Shown one piece after another: positions 62,914 through 64,000 of a stretch of 64,000 bases of DNA. Origin of the DNA: Panulirus ornatus (lineage: Eukaryota > Arthropoda > Malacostraca > Decapoda > Palinuridae); NCBI RefSeq assembly GCF_036320965.1, contig NC_092232.1, positions 60,394,523 through 60,458,522 on the forward strand, read 5' to 3'. Numbering within the stretch: position 1 is the stretch's first letter; each line of letters begins with the position of its first letter. The notes under the pieces were generated by a model, which did not search any database, was not told the origin of the DNA, and saw only the letters and a program-made list of their open reading frames with translations. The translations under genes were made by a program, and so were the position numbers.

Positions 62914-64000
62914 TTCAATAAGGATGGAACTTGGCTCCTAAGGTGATTTTGTTGTTGGAGTGGGATCTCCAGCCATTCTGTCCACCTTTTCCCTTTCTAG
63001 ACATGTGGTGGTGCATTGGGTAGTGTGGCAACCTTCGTCTTCATCTTTTTGGGTGCAGGCTTGCAAACCTCGTGGAGTAGTTGTGGGGTTTGCTTCTTGC
63101 TGCACCCGGCATAGCCAATCTGGGCGTAACTATCTACCCGGCTGGTGGGTCAACCACCAATAGCTACACGCTCCCATCGGTACCTGGGCTGGTGACGAGC
63201 AGCCATCCTTTTCTTCCATGGCTACATTCCGCTAACGACCTGGGTGTGAATCAGCCTTCCTTACTACCACCCAGTTGGTTGGGCAGACTTCTTTCGTTTC
63301 TTTGCTAACCCTTCTGGTTGGCTGGATTGGGCAACCTTCTTTTTCTCTTCTCCATACAACCTGCCAACCGAAATCCGTCTGCTGGTGGTCCGTTTCTTTC
63401 ATGGATACAACCCGCTGTAGCACAACTTGTGGCTGGCCGGTCCACCTTCGGTTGTAGGTAAAAGTATATATAATAGAAAAATGAGGTATATCATCAGCAG
63501 CCAGAGGCCATTCTCCCTCCTTGCCTGCAGAGTTCTGATTTTCTGAAGTTCTACGAGATTCGTAAGAAAATACCATTTGAGCGGACGTTGTTAGGGGACA
63601 GTCAGGATCATTTTAGAGTTGGTAGTGGGGATGGACCTTTACTGGTCGTATCAGCCAGAAAGGGTATTGCTTTTCACAGTTTTCGTTACAGTTTGTATTT
63701 CAAGCAACATAATCTAAGAGCACTAATTTCCATATGTATATCCTTTTTCTTGTTTATAGTTAGATTATGATCATTAGTTTTGTTATTGTTGACTTCAGAT
63801 ATTTGATGTTATGTATGTGATATCCGTGGAATCGTCAGACATCATGCTAGAAGACTTATCAGGTCACAATATTCTGCACAGGGAGATTTAACGTATTCAT
63901 TAATTGCAGATATGTTATTATCTGCTTAACATTAAGGTCATATTGAAGGTTTTCCCAATGCTGGTTGACACATATGTCCATCGAACAGGAGATGGCGTAA
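62914..64000. other. Unassigned right edge
   Basis: A G/C- and T-rich stretch (62960-63450) with several short frames on both strands but no recognised motif, followed by AT-rich sequence. It may be part of an element running off the window. Confidence 0.4.

Noticed and set aside
62960..63576. Overlapping ORFs on both strands
   Set aside because: They are short, without motifs and open in several frames of a low-AT stretch.

Overview
This is eukaryotic, repeat-dominated genomic DNA, most likely from a decapod crustacean. There are no bacterial operons, tRNA or rRNA. Instead there are long (TA)n, (GT)n and (CT)n tracts, TTAGG-type interstitial telomeric repeats, Penelope-like retroelements, an RTE-like LINE, a Jockey-like LINE and a Ty3/Gypsy element. 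The RTE LINE has a 3' tail (core ctgtctcccgcg / gaggtagcgcaagg) that I remember as abundant in decapods; this taxonomic hint is from memory, not from a search.

Layout. Positions 1-4854 hold LINE, SINE-like, Penelope and Gypsy LTR fragments. A left arm (about 4855-21945) is repeated in inverted orientation as a right arm (about 36338-57226). Both arms carry the same order of blocks: 34-bp array, (GA)n, 59-bp array, 27-bp array, 62-bp array, a telomere-like repeat, a winged-helix gene, 40-bp and 33-bp arrays, and an RRM gene. In the right arm the 27-bp array, part of the 62-bp array and some flanking DNA are missing; a Gypsy element (43821-about 51480) and a Jockey-like LINE (about 51500-54905, minus strand) sit there. 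The spacer between the arms (21945-36338) holds a GT-rich minisatellite, tandem and inverted Penelope copies with a hammerhead-like motif, a 190-bp TA-flanked MITE, a decayed LINE and a nearly full RTE-like LINE. Positions 59665-61473 are a third copy of part of the left arm and its flank. They are followed by a second type of winged-helix gene (61663-62340, minus strand) and a 313-bp (TA)n tract.

The most interesting content is a set of intronless, intact, non-retroelement genes: a 248-aa RFX-like winged-helix protein (two copies), a 225-aa paralogue of it with a 13-aa repeat tail, and a 273-283-aa RRM-like protein (two copies). They share an upstream architecture: an ACTATATTT-like TATA element followed 33-34 nt later by TTACTTCGT or TTACTTGGT. 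In two of the three gene types this lies in an imperfect palindrome, TAACCGAGGTTA. The K array next to the RRM gene repeats a CTTCACTATA core close to the promoter motif. Compact intronless genes with a common promoter, alternating with homologous-region-like tandem arrays and large inverted duplications, suggest an endogenous large DNA virus or giant selfish element. I recognise no hallmark replication, capsid or integrase gene that would name it, so this origin is inference.
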